Origin: Nitrincola lacisaponensis
GTDB taxonomy: Bacteria > Pseudomonadota > Gammaproteobacteria > Pseudomonadales > Balneatricaceae
Reading direction: 5' to 3'
Assembly (NCBI RefSeq): GCF_000691225.1
Contig: NZ_JMSZ01000001.1
Location: forward strand, 93,105 to 157,104
DNA: 64,000 bases
The translations under genes and the position numbers were made by a program. Shown piece after piece: positions 42,143 through 51,373 of the stretch. Every line of letters begins with the position of its first letter. The first letter of the stretch is position 1. Under the pieces are notes generated by a model. The model had not been told where the DNA came from. It saw only the letters and a program-made list of their open reading frames with translations, and made no database searches.

Positions 42143-43075
42143 ATGAAACCGATGAAACCTGCTCTGTCTGGCCAGGTCGCCGATGCCGATATCCGCCTGT
42201 TACGCATTTTTCGTACCGTAGTAGAGCGGGGCGGTTTTGCGGCAGCCGAGGCTGATCTGAATATCAGTCGAGCCGCTATCAGTACCGCCATGTCGGATCT
42301 GGAGCAGCGTCTGTCTTTACGCCTGTGTCAGCGAGGGCGCAGCGGTTTTTCGCTGACAGAGGAGGGCCGAGAGGTGTATGCCTACAGTCTGCAGCTGTTG
42401 TCGGCGCTGGAAAACTTCCGCACCCAGGTCAACAGTCTGCATGCCCATCTCAAGGGTGAGCTGAATATTGGCATCACCGATAATCTGGTCACCATGCCAC
42501 AAATGTTCATCACCGATGCCATCGGTGCGATCAAGGCGCGAGGCCCGGAAGTGATGATCAATATCCGCATGACACCACCAGCGGAAATTGAAGTCGCGGT
42601 GCTGGACGGACGTTTGCATCTGGGCGTGGTTCCGGTGATCAAGGCACTACCGGGACTGAATTACCTGCCGCTGTACAGTGAAACCTCTCAGTTGTATTGC
42701 AGCCATGATCACCCGCTGTATGGCAAGACACCTATTGAGGACAAGGAACTGCGCCAGCAGGACGTCGTGGCTGCCGCCTATGCCCAGACAGATGAAGCCT
42801 TGCAGCATTATCAATCCCTGCATGTCAGTGCCAGTGCCACGGATCGTGAGGGCATTGCGTTTCTGATTCTGACCGGGCGTTACCTGGGCTTTCTACCCAC
42901 CCATTATGCCGAGCGCTGGGTCAGGGAAGGGCGGATGCAATCGGTGGTACCTGAACAACGCCAGTTTACCACTGAATTCGCCGCCATTACCCGCAAGGGC
43001 AAACGTCCGAACCTGATTCTGGAAACCTACCTGGAACTCCTGCAACATACCATCGACACCCGGATCAAGGATTGA
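42143..43075 (+). CDS. LysR-family regulator of the beta-alanine operon (inferred)
   Basis: A 310-residue regulator. The HTH (about 15-75) includes GGFAAAEADLNISRAAISTA and SLRLCQRGRSGFSLTEEG; the effector domain begins around 95 with LKGELNIGITDNL. It is divergent from bauA-mmsA, the classic arrangement for LysR control. The ATG at 42143 is used; MKPALS, four codons in, is a minor alternative. The inducer is presumably beta-alanine or a breakdown product, which is inference. Confidence 0.92.
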   Translation: MKPMKPALSGQVADADIRLLRIFRTVVERGGFAAAEADLNISRAAISTAMSDLEQRLSLRLCQRGRSGFSLTEEGREVYAYSLQLLSALENFRTQVNSLHAHLKGELNIGITDNLVTMPQMFITDAIGAIKARGPEVMINIRMTPPAEIEVAVLDGRLHLGVVPVIKALPGLNYLPLYSETSQLYCSHDHPLYGKTPIEDKELRQQDVVAAAYAQTDEALQHYQSLHVSASATDREGIAFLILTGRYLGFLPTHYAERWVREGRMQSVVPEQRQFTTEFAAITRKGKRPNLILETYLELLQHTIDTRIKD

Positions 43076-43118
43076 GTGTCTCCACGAAACGCGCCACAAT
43101 AACTGTCGATTCAATCAG

Positions 43119-44330
43119 ATGAGGTTCAGCAGGGTGTACGATTTTATTCTTATCGGTGGCGGTATTCTGGGCATGTCAACGGCGATGCAGCTGCAACAGC
43201 GCTATCCCGACAAACGTATTCTGCTGCTGGAAAAAGAATCCGGCCCGGCGCAGCATCAAACCGGTCACAACAGCGGCGTCATTCATGCCGGTGTTTATTA
43301 CACCCCCGGTAGCCTGAAGGCACGCTTCTGTCTGGAAGGTAACCGGCGGATGAAAGCCTTCTGTGATGAACAGCAGGTCAAGTATGACGTATGCGGTAAG
43401 CTGCTGGTCGCCACCAATGATCTGGAAATGCAGCGGATGCAGGCGCTTTGGGAACGCACCGAAGCCAATGGGCTGGAGCGGGAATGGCTGTCTGCCGATG
43501 CCCTACGGGAACGTGAGCCCAACATTACCGGTATCGGCGCCATCTTTGTGCCCTCCAGCGGTATCGTTAACTATGCCCAGGTCACTGAAGCCATGGCCCG
43601 AGTGTTCCAGCAGCAAGGCGGTGAAATACGCTATGGACAGGCCGTCAATGCCTTGCTGGAAACCCAACAGGAAGTCAGGGTCTCGACCGAGCAGGAAACC
43701 TTTACCACCCGCTATCTGATCAGTTGTTCAGGATTGATGGCGGATCGTGTGGTACGCATGCTCGGCCTGAAGCCTGAATTCACCATCTGTCCTTTCCGTG
43801 GTGAATACTACCTGCTGCCGGAACAGCATAACCAGATCGTCAATCATCTGATCTACCCGATCCCTGATCCTTCGATGCCTTTCCTCGGTGTCCACCTGAC
43901 CCGCATGATTGACGGCACCACCACCGTAGGACCGAATGCCGTGCTGGCACTGAAGCGTGAAGGGTACCGTAAATCCGATATATCGCCCCGGGATATGCTG
44001 CAGATGTTCACCAACCCCGGCATTGTCAAAGTGCTGCTGAAGAACCTGCGCCCCGGTCTGGTGGAGATGAAGAACTCGCTGTTCAAATCCGCGTATCTGG
44101 AAGAGGTGCGTAAGTACTGCCCGAGTATCACGCTACAGGATTTGAAGCCCTATCCGGCAGGAGTCCGTGCCCAGGCAGTCAGCCGAGACGGTAAACTGAT
44201 TGATGACTTTCTGTTTATCAATACGCGTCGAACCGTCAATGTCTGTAATGCGCCATCACCGGCGGCAACCTCGTCATTGCCGATTGGCGAGCATATCGTC
44301 AACCAGGTCAGCGAGCTGCTGGCAGACTAA
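43119..44330 (+). CDS. lhgO: L-2-hydroxyglutarate dehydrogenase (FAD, quinone-linked)
   Basis: LhgO oxidises L-2-hydroxyglutarate to 2-oxoglutarate and passes electrons to the membrane quinone pool. The 403-residue protein has the FAD motif LIGGGILGMSTAMQL, the family-specific GHNSGVIHAGVYYTPGSLKA and the C-terminal YPAGVRAQAVSRDGKLIDDF with NAPSPAATSSLPIGEHI. It may instead start at the GTG at 43134 (VYDFILIGGG), which has a better-spaced AGG. It overlaps the convergent GGDEF-EAL gene by four bases. Confidence 0.93.
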   Translation: MRFSRVYDFILIGGGILGMSTAMQLQQRYPDKRILLLEKESGPAQHQTGHNSGVIHAGVYYTPGSLKARFCLEGNRRMKAFCDEQQVKYDVCGKLLVATNDLEMQRMQALWERTEANGLEREWLSADALREREPNITGIGAIFVPSSGIVNYAQVTEAMARVFQQQGGEIRYGQAVNALLETQQEVRVSTEQETFTTRYLISCSGLMADRVVRMLGLKPEFTICPFRGEYYLLPEQHNQIVNHLIYPIPDPSMPFLGVHLTRMIDGTTTVGPNAVLALKREGYRKSDISPRDMLQMFTNPGIVKVLLKNLRPGLVEMKNSLFKSAYLEEVRKYCPSITLQDLKPYPAGVRAQAVSRDGKLIDDFLFINTRRTVNVCNAPSPAATSSLPIGEHIVNQVSELLAD

Positions 44331-46582
44331 AAGTGCAATCCGGGAAGAGTCTTACTCACCCAGTCAGGTAAGGCTGAAGCCGGCATGGGCCGGGCAATGC
44401 CATAACCCTGTCCGTAACGACAGCCCAGTGTCAGTAATTGACGACAGTGGGCTGGCGTTTCCACCCCTTCAGCGATGACATGCAAGTCAAAGGCATGCGC
44501 CAGACCCAGTACACCCTGGATAATCGACAGGTCATCTGCATCTGCGAGCATTTCCCGAACAAATCCCTGGTCTATTTTCAGACAATCGATTGGCAGGCGC
44601 TTCAGATACGCCAGCGATGAATAGCCGGTACCGAAATCATCCAGTGCCAGACTGACGCCCAATGCCCGACAGCGCAGCAGCGTATCGGTTACCAGTTCCA
44701 TGTCTTCTAAAGCACTGGTTTCCAGTATTTCCAATTGCAACTGCTGCGGATTAACCTGGGGATAGGCTTGCAGGGCAGCAGCCAGTTGATCGGCAAACTC
44801 GCTGCGCTGTATCTGCTGTGCCGCGATATTGATGCTCAAGGGGCAGTAGAACCCCTGCAATCGCCACTGCTGCATCTGGGCCAGCGCGGAATGCAATACC
44901 CATTCGCCCAACTCCAGCTCCACTTGATGACCTTCTGTCACCGGTAAAAAGGCACCGGGATACAGCAGCCCTGATTGCGGATGCTGCCAGCGAATCAGCG
45001 CTTCAGCTCCCTCAAATGCCAGGGTTTGCATATTGATTTTGGGCTGGTAATGCAGCTCGAATTCACCCTGCTGCAATCCGGTGGATATGGCTTTCAGCGC
45101 CTGTTGCTTGCGCCGGATTTCAGTTTCCAGCTGAATATCGAAAAGCTGATAACGGTCTTTACCAGCCTGTTTTGCCAGGTACATAGCCTGGTCTGCATGA
45201 CGCATCAACTGGTCTGGTTCAGCATCATCCAGTGGATAAATGGTGACTCCGATACTGGCCGATATTCTGAAGTTCTGTCCATCCAGCTGTAGCACGGTTG
45301 ATGCAGCTGTCAGCAAGCGTTTCAACACCGGTTCACAATCCTGCAACTGGTTCAGCCCGCCAAGCACCGCAACAAATTCATCACCACCGATACGGGCCAG
45401 GGTATCTTCCTCTCGCAGGGACTGTTTCATCAGATCGGACAGCTGTTGCAGCACCCGATCTCCCATCGCATGACCATAGCTATCATTAATCTGCTTGAAA
45501 CCATCCAGATCGAGATAGGCCACCGCCACCAGCTGTTCCGTACGATGACTCAGACTGATCATCTGATTCAATCGGTCTGACAGTAAAATCCGATTGGGTA
45601 AGCCGGTCAGCGCATCAAAATGTGCCAGTTTTTCCAGATCATACTGTGCTTTTTTCAACGGCGTCAGGTCAACATCAACACAATACAGCTCCTTGTCACC
45701 CAGTATACTGGTATGCATCACATGGCTGGAAAATACCCGTAAGCGACTGCCTGTCTTGTGCAGCAGTGTCAGCTCTCCTGAAGGTATTTCATCATCCTGA
45801 TGCAGCCAGCGCTCATGCGCAGCAATCACCGCTTCACGGTCCTCGGGTGGAATAATCAGATCTTCCAGTCGCTGCCCCAATGCTTCCTGTTGAGAAAACC
45901 CATACAGCAGTTCACTGGCACGATTCCATAGAAACACCCGGCGTTTGGCGTCATAGCCCTGTACCGCTATTGCCGGAATACGCTCGAACACATAGCGTAA
46001 ACGTGCCTCACTGGCCTTAAGCAGATCCTCGGTACGCTTGTGCTCCAGGGCATGGGTAAACATCTCACCACAGATGCGCAGCAGATAAATATCATCTTCC
46101 AGCCAGCAGCGCCGTGTAACGACAGCATCTATGCCGATAAAACCCACCAAGCGACGGTTGGAAACCATCGGCACGGCCAGCATCGACTGAATGCCCTGGC
46201 GGGTCAGAATTTCACGTTCAACTTGGCTTTCTTCAGGCAGATTAGCGACATCCGGGTAATTGATAACCTGATGCGCACGGATTTTCTGCACCATTGGATA
46301 GTCATCACACAGCTCCAATTGCTGCAATTCTTGCTTTTGGGGCGTAATTCCCTGAGCACACCATTCGTGCGTGTTATCGGCATAGCGTTCATCCTGAATC
46401 AAAAACAGATAACTGCGGTCTGTACGGGTATATTCAGCAATCCACTGCAGACAGCGCTCGATTTCACTGTCCAGTGCTGCATAAGTACACATCACGATCG
46501 CTGATGAAATGCGACTGATCAAGCGCTCCAGTTCAAAGCGCTGAGCTAACAGCGCTTCCTGTCCATCTGAATCCATCTGCAA
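44327..46582 (-). CDS. GAF-PAS-GGDEF-EAL cyclic di-GMP signalling protein
   Basis: The 751-residue cytoplasmic protein has an N-terminal GAF domain (about 20-180), a PAS domain (about 190-305), a GGDEF domain (about 320-480) and an EAL domain (about 495-745). The GGDEF active site is intact (ARIGGDEFVAVLGG). The EAL motif is EALIRW, with the catalytic DDFGTGYSSLAYLKRLP and GFVREML also present, so both diguanylate cyclase and phosphodiesterase activities are possible. No membrane segment is present. The GAF and PAS parts should sense a soluble signal. It is convergent with lhgO. Confidence 0.95.
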   Translation of the reverse strand: MQMDSDGQEALLAQRFELERLISRISSAIVMCTYAALDSEIERCLQWIAEYTRTDRSYLFLIQDERYADNTHEWCAQGITPQKQELQQLELCDDYPMVQKIRAHQVINYPDVANLPEESQVEREILTRQGIQSMLAVPMVSNRRLVGFIGIDAVVTRRCWLEDDIYLLRICGEMFTHALEHKRTEDLLKASEARLRYVFERIPAIAVQGYDAKRRVFLWNRASELLYGFSQQEALGQRLEDLIIPPEDREAVIAAHERWLHQDDEIPSGELTLLHKTGSRLRVFSSHVMHTSILGDKELYCVDVDLTPLKKAQYDLEKLAHFDALTGLPNRILLSDRLNQMISLSHRTEQLVAVAYLDLDGFKQINDSYGHAMGDRVLQQLSDLMKQSLREEDTLARIGGDEFVAVLGGLNQLQDCEPVLKRLLTAASTVLQLDGQNFRISASIGVTIYPLDDAEPDQLMRHADQAMYLAKQAGKDRYQLFDIQLETEIRRKQQALKAISTGLQQGEFELHYQPKINMQTLAFEGAEALIRWQHPQSGLLYPGAFLPVTEGHQVELELGEWVLHSALAQMQQWRLQGFYCPLSINIAAQQIQRSEFADQLAAALQAYPQVNPQQLQLEILETSALEDMELVTDTLLRCRALGVSLALDDFGTGYSSLAYLKRLPIDCLKIDQGFVREMLADADDLSIIQGVLGLAHAFDLHVIAEGVETPAHCRQLLTLGCRYGQGYGIARPMPASALPDWVSKTLPGLHF

Positions 46583-46681
46583 TTTGCCCCAGGATTACCC
46601 GTTGATTTATGCAGTATAGACGCTTAGCGTAGACAGCTTGGTTTGACTCCCATCAATTCAGTACAGGACTGGATCATTTAC

Positions 46682-47563
46682 ATGAAGGATCAGAAAAAAG
46701 CAGTGTGGCTGGCTCTGGGTGCCGTCGCCTGCTGGTCAACGGTGGCGACAGCCTTCAAGTTATCACTCAACTACTTTTCGCCGGCGCAACTGCTCTGGGT
46801 AGCAACACTAACGGCCGTCATTCTGCTGCTGCTACTGCTGGCTGTACAGGGCCGTCTGTCTGAACTTCTGCAGACCTTCAAACAACGTCCGGCCTTCTTT
46901 TTGCTGGCCGGGTTGATGAATCCGACGCTCTATTACCTGGTACTGTTTCAGGCCTATGACCGCTTGCCCGCACAGCAGGCACAGACACTCAACTATACCT
47001 GGGCCATCACCCTGACATTATTGGCGGTGCCATTTCTGGGTCAGACCATTCGGCGCCAGGACTGGATCGCTATCCTGCTGGGCTATACAGGAGCCATGGT
47101 CATTGCAACCCGGGGTGATCTGCTCAGCCTGCAGTTTGATGATCCGCTGGGGGTTGCGCTGGCGCTGATCTCGACCTTTATCTGGGCCGGTTACTGGATA
47201 CTCAACACCCGAAATCAGTCTGATCCACTCATCTCCATTAGCCTGAGTTTTGTGCTGGCGTTGCCGATGATTACACTGGCCACAGCGATATTGTCAGACT
47301 TCCAGATGCACTCCTGGCAAGGCTGGGTGGGAGCAATTTATGTCGGGGTTTTTGAAATGGCGATTGCCTTCATGCTGTGGCTGATGGCAATGCGTTATGC
47401 TGAAAATACTGCACGTATTTCCAATCTGATCTTTATTTCACCCTTCGCCTCCCTGATTCTGCTGCGCTTTCTGGTCGGAGAACAGATCTATCCCGCCACG
47501 CTGGTCGGTTTGGTGATGATCGTCGCAGCCCTATTGATTCAGCAGCTAAAAAAATCAGCCTGA
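46682..47563 (+). CDS. EamA/DMT-family exporter
   Basis: A 293-residue membrane protein with ten hydrophobic segments in two EamA repeats. The first repeat begins VWLALGAVACWSTVATAFKL and contains NPTLYYLVLFQAYDRLPAQQ; the second includes LGVALALISTFIWAGYWI and GWVGAIYVGVFEMAIAFMLW. The ATG at 46682 is chosen; a TTG-started 13-residue extension is unlikely. DMT exporters move amino acids, nucleosides or drugs; the substrate is unknown. It is divergent from the GGDEF-EAL gene. Confidence 0.9.
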   Translation: MKDQKKAVWLALGAVACWSTVATAFKLSLNYFSPAQLLWVATLTAVILLLLLLAVQGRLSELLQTFKQRPAFFLLAGLMNPTLYYLVLFQAYDRLPAQQAQTLNYTWAITLTLLAVPFLGQTIRRQDWIAILLGYTGAMVIATRGDLLSLQFDDPLGVALALISTFIWAGYWILNTRNQSDPLISISLSFVLALPMITLATAILSDFQMHSWQGWVGAIYVGVFEMAIAFMLWLMAMRYAENTARISNLIFISPFASLILLRFLVGEQIYPATLVGLVMIVAALLIQQLKKSA

Positions 47564-47648
47564 CAGGCATAGGACTGCAGGTGATCTGAAAACGATGATT
47601 CCACGAATAACCCCTGAAATGAGTCTGTCAGTCGATTGACTAACAGAC

Positions 47649-47758
47649 TTATCCACAAACAGACTCTATCAGCAAACACCTTGGAATGCCTTGTAAATTC
47701 GACATAGTCCACGGAAATTCCAAGTGTTTCTGACAGAATATCAACTTGGTTATCCACA
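47649..47758 (+). promoter_or_regulatory. two perfect DnaA boxes upstream of a photolyase-type gene
   Basis: TTATCCACA occurs at 47649-47657 and again at 47750-47758, the second ending 15 bases before the ATG at 47774. An inverted repeat (CTTGGAAT and ATTCCAAG) spans roughly 47680-47724 between them. They may place the gene under DnaA control or act as DnaA-binding sites close to the origin. Confidence 0.5.
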
Positions 47759-47773
47759 ATAAGGTCTATTCTG

Positions 47774-48256
47774 ATGGAACTCCGATTGATTTTGGGTGAC
47801 CAGTTAAATGCAGCACATTCCTGGTTTAAACAGGTCGATCCCGAGGTGATCTATCTGATTGCGGAGCTACGCCAGGAAACGGACTATGTTGTACATCATC
47901 TGCAAAAGGTATGTGCCTTTTTTCTGGCCATGCAACGCTTTGCTGAAGCCCTGCAGCAAGCCGGACATAGAGTCGAATATCTGACGCTGGATCAAACACG
48001 TGACCATGCTGATTTAACCGCGCTGTTACACCACTGCATTCAACAATATTCGATTACCCGTTTCAGTTATCAACTACCGGATGAATACCGGCTGGACCAA
48101 CAGTTGGTCAGATTTTGTGACACAGTTAAAGACCGGTTGACCGTCAAGGCAGTCGACACAGAACACTTCATTACCCCGCGCGATGCCTGGCAGCATTTAC
48201 CCAATCACCGCATGGAGTTTTTTATCGCCAACTCCGCAAGCAGCAAAAGGTTCTGA
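47774..48256 (+). pseudogene. N-terminal part of a frameshifted FeS-type cryptochrome/photolyase
   Basis: The first 160 codons form the N-terminal Rossmann-like domain of prokaryotic FeS-BCP photolyase/cryptochromes: LRLILGDQLNAAHSWF, VYLIAEL-type VIYLIAELRQETDYVVHH and FSYQLPDEYRLDQQL. After HRMEFFIA the frame runs into a stop at 48254-48256. In the neighbouring frame the same DNA encodes FYRQLRKQQKVLMDANGKP, the normal continuation. A missing T in the six-T run at 48218-48223 explains the break. The family protein is about 510 residues in one piece. Confidence 0.85.
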
Positions 48257-49299
48257 TGGATGCCAATGGTAAGCCTGAAGGCGGACGCTGGAATTTTGAT
48301 GCTGAAAACCGCCAATCACTGGCGGATTCAGTCGAGCTGCCACAGCCGCTGTTATTTGCACAGGATGTGACGGATATCATAGAACGCCTGCAGCGCCATG
48401 ATATTCAAACTCTCGGCCAGCTGCCCCAGGGTCAGTTGCCCTGGCCTGTCACCCGTCGTGAAGCACGACAGTTGTTACAGCACTTCCTGACCCACTGTTT
48501 ACCCGCCTTTGGCCGCTACCAGGACGCTATGAGTGAGCGCGGCTGGAGCCTGTTTCACAGCCGTTTGTCATTTGCGTTGAACAGTAAAATGCTGCATCCG
48601 ATGGAGGTGATTCGGGCAACAGAAGAGCACTGGCGAAGCCATTCTCAGACAATATCCCTGGCACAGGCTGAAGGTTTTATTCGCCAGATTCTAGGCTGGC
48701 GGGAATATGTTCGTGCCCTTTATTGGTCCCAGATGCCCAACTATGCCGAGCAAAATTACCTATCCGCCAAACGGGCATTACCGGCGTTTTTCTGGAACGC
48801 AGAAACGCGTATGCGCTGTGTTGCTCACAGCATTCGACAATCACTGGACTATGCCTATGCACACCATATTCAACGCCTGATGATTACCGGCAATTTTGCC
48901 TTGCTCGCCGGTATTGATCCGGATGCTGTGGATCGCTGGTATCTGGGCATCTATATTGATGCGATTGAATGGGTTGAGTTGCCCAATACCCGGGGTATGA
49001 GTCAGTTTGCCGACGGCGGCCTGATTGCCAGCAAACCCTATGCGGCCTCCGGAAACTACATTCAGCGCATGAGCCACTATTGCAAATCCTGCCACTACAA
49101 GGTGAAGCAACGCAGTGGGCCTCAAAGTTGTCCGTTTAACAGTCTGTATTGGCATTTCATCAATCGGCATCTGCCACTCTTCTCCGATAATCCACGCATG
49201 GCTTTTCCATTAAAGCACTGGCAAACACTCAGCCCGGAGGAACAGCAACCCATTTTACAGACCGCCGAGTTGTATCTGCAGAATATAGAGCAACTATGA
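48256..49299 (+). pseudogene. C-terminal part of the frameshifted FeS-type cryptochrome/photolyase
   Basis: The 347-codon second part begins with an ATG that overlaps the preceding stop (TGATG). It holds the FAD-binding catalytic domain: GGRWNFDAENR, HSRLSFALNSKMLHP, ILGWREYVRALYW, DWVE-type AIEWVELPNTRGMSQFADGG. The iron-sulfur cysteines are present as MRCVAHS, YCKSC and SCPFNSLYW with the C-x2-C-x12-C spacing seen in PhrB. Everything needed for catalysis is present, so the lesion is a single-base frameshift unless slippage or a sequencing error accounts for it. Confidence 0.85.
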
Positions 49300-49428
49300 T
49301 ATTGAACAACTTTGATCCAGCCAGTCGTTCTGGCAAAGATCTTGGCCTATACTGAGAAACCATGTTGACCGATCAACACCCAAAACCCCGAACTTTTATA
49401 ATCAACGTCACTTCGTAAAGGATGTGTC

Positions 49429-50757
49429 ATGAGCCACGTATTGCATCGCAGCCTCGTTCAAAACTATCCCACTGCTGTCAAAGGAGATGGGGTTTATATC
49501 CTGGATGCGAACAACAAACGCTATATTGATGCCTGCGGCGGTGCAGCAGTGTCCTGCCTGGGGCACAGTGATACCGAGGTTATTGAAGCGATCAAAGCTC
49601 AAATTGATCAGATCGCCTATGCCCACAGCTCCTTCTTCACCACCGAACCCATGGAAACCCTGGCTGACTTTCTGGCAGCCCGGGCGCCAGGAACACTCAA
49701 CTCGGTGTATTTTGTATCCGGTGGTTCTGAAGCAGTAGAGTCGGCATTGAAACTGGCACGCCAGTACTATGTTGAAAAAGGTGAACCTCAACGCAAGCAT
49801 ATTATTGCCCGGCGTCAGAGCTATCACGGTAATACACTGGGAGCCCTGGCAACCGGTGGTAATCAGTGGCGACGCCAACAGTTTGAACCTCTGTTGATCA
49901 ACATCCATCACCTGAGTCCCTGTTACGCGTATCGCGAGCAGTTGGCGGATGAAAGTGATACGGCTTTTGCGGCACGCCTGGCCGATGAGCTGGAACAGAA
50001 AATTGCAGAGCTAGGCGCTGAAAATGTGATGGCATTTATTGCTGAACCAGTTGTTGGAGCCACCATGGGTGCTGTTCCGGCGGTAGCTGACTACTTCAAG
50101 CGCATGCGCGATATTTGCAGTCGTCATGGCATCTTGTTGATTGCCGATGAAGTCATGTGTGGTATGGGCCGTACCGGTGCTCTGTTTGCCAGTGCCCAGG
50201 AAGGAATTGAACCGGATCTGATCTGTATTGCCAAAGGTTTGGGGGGTGGTTATCAGCCCATCGGCGCTACGCTGGTCAGTGATGAAATCATCCAGACCCT
50301 GCGCCAGGGATCGGGCTTTTTCCAGCATGGTCATACCTATATAGGTCACGCAACCGCCTGCGCTGCTGCATTGGCCGTGCAAAAGCGTATTGAATCCGGT
50401 CAACTGCTGGATAATGTCGTACGCATGGGTGAATTGTTGCAACAGACACTGGTTGATCAATTCGGAGATCATCCGCATATTGGTGATATTCGGGGGCGTG
50501 GTTTGTTCCGCGGTATCGAGCTGGTCAAGGATCGTGACAGTAAAACGCCTTTTGATTCAGGCTTGAAACTTCATGCCAAAATCAAAGCAGCAGCCATGCA
50601 ACAAGGGCTGATGTGTTACCCCATGGGTGGCACTCTGAATGGTAAGGATGGAGACCATATTCTTCTGGCACCGCCCTTTATCATCACCGAAGCGCATGTT
50701 GATGAGATAGTTACTAAACTGAATCTTGCCATTAACCAGGCATTGAATGCACTTTAA
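49429..50757 (+). CDS. class III PLP-dependent aminotransferase
   Basis: The 442-residue enzyme has YPTAVKGDGVYILDANNKRY near the N-terminus, CGGAAVSCLGHSD, FVSGGSEAVESALKLARQYY, the PLP-binding LLIADEVMCGMGRTG and the Schiff-base lysine in DLICIAKGLGGGYQPIGA (about 270). It belongs to the broad omega-aminotransferase group; the donor substrate cannot be told. It is followed nine bases later by a carboxymuconolactone-decarboxylase-like gene on the same strand, which suggests a two-step pathway. Upstream there are 129 bases without a gene. Confidence 0.9.
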   Translation: MSHVLHRSLVQNYPTAVKGDGVYILDANNKRYIDACGGAAVSCLGHSDTEVIEAIKAQIDQIAYAHSSFFTTEPMETLADFLAARAPGTLNSVYFVSGGSEAVESALKLARQYYVEKGEPQRKHIIARRQSYHGNTLGALATGGNQWRRQQFEPLLINIHHLSPCYAYREQLADESDTAFAARLADELEQKIAELGAENVMAFIAEPVVGATMGAVPAVADYFKRMRDICSRHGILLIADEVMCGMGRTGALFASAQEGIEPDLICIAKGLGGGYQPIGATLVSDEIIQTLRQGSGFFQHGHTYIGHATACAAALAVQKRIESGQLLDNVVRMGELLQQTLVDQFGDHPHIGDIRGRGLFRGIELVKDRDSKTPFDSGLKLHAKIKAAAMQQGLMCYPMGGTLNGKDGDHILLAPPFIITEAHVDEIVTKLNLAINQALNAL

Positions 50758-50766
50758 GGAAAGCAC

Positions 50767-51324
50767 ATGCAATCACGCTTGACCACTCTGACCAAGGACA
50801 ACACCACAGCTGAACAACAACGTGTACTGGACAGTATTCTGCAAGGCCCACGTGGTAATCTGGATGGTCCGTTTCTGGCCTGGGTGCACAGTCCGGAGCT
50901 GGCTGACCCGGCACAACAGCTTGGCGCCTATTGCCGCTACCATACCCGTATCCCGCTCAGACTGAGCGAGCTGGCCATTCTCACCACAGCGGCCTGCTGG
51001 CAATCACAAGCGGAATGGCAGATCCATGAACCGATTGCGCATCAGGCCGGCATAGACAAGCAGATTACTGAAGCGATACGCACTGGACAACACCCGGTAT
51101 TTGCCAATGCAGATGAACAGCTGGTGTATCAATTGACACAGACCCTCTATGCAGAAAAGCGCATTCCTGATGCACTTTATCAGCAGGCTGTATCCCATTT
51201 CGGTGAAGCGGCTCTGGTTGATCTGATTGGTATTCTCGGCTACTACAGTCTGGTTGCGATGACCTTGAATGTGTTTGAAGTACGCCGTAATACAGAGCAA
51301 CCCCTGCCTTTTAACGAGCCTTGA
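50767..51324 (+). CDS. carboxymuconolactone decarboxylase family protein (AhpD-like fold)
   Basis: The 185-residue all-helical protein has the CMD core RLSELAILTTAACWQSQAEW followed by QIHEPIAHQAGI, and VDLIGILGYYSLVAMTLNVF near the C-terminus. AhpD-type peroxidase relatives carry a CxxC pair; here only one cysteine stands at that place (ACWQSQAEW), so disulfide-based peroxidase activity is unlikely and a decarboxylase or hydratase-like role is more plausible. It lies directly after the aminotransferase gene and is closed by the hairpin at 51335-51360. Confidence 0.87.
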   Translation: MQSRLTTLTKDNTTAEQQRVLDSILQGPRGNLDGPFLAWVHSPELADPAQQLGAYCRYHTRIPLRLSELAILTTAACWQSQAEWQIHEPIAHQAGIDKQITEAIRTGQHPVFANADEQLVYQLTQTLYAEKRIPDALYQQAVSHFGEAALVDLIGILGYYSLVAMTLNVFEVRRNTEQPLPFNEP

Positions 51325-51334
51325 TTACAGGAAT

Positions 51335-51360
51335 CCTTGCCAGTTGCACAACTGGCAAGG
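51335..51360. terminator. bidirectional terminator-like hairpin between convergent genes
   Basis: CCTTGCCAGTTG-CA-CAACTGGCAAGG is a perfect 12-bp inverted repeat between the stops of the carboxymuconolactone-decarboxylase-like gene and the PCuAC-like gene. It is followed on the plus strand by TTCCCGTTTCC, a weak T-run. Confidence 0.7.
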
Positions 51361-51373
51361 TTCCCGTTTCCGC

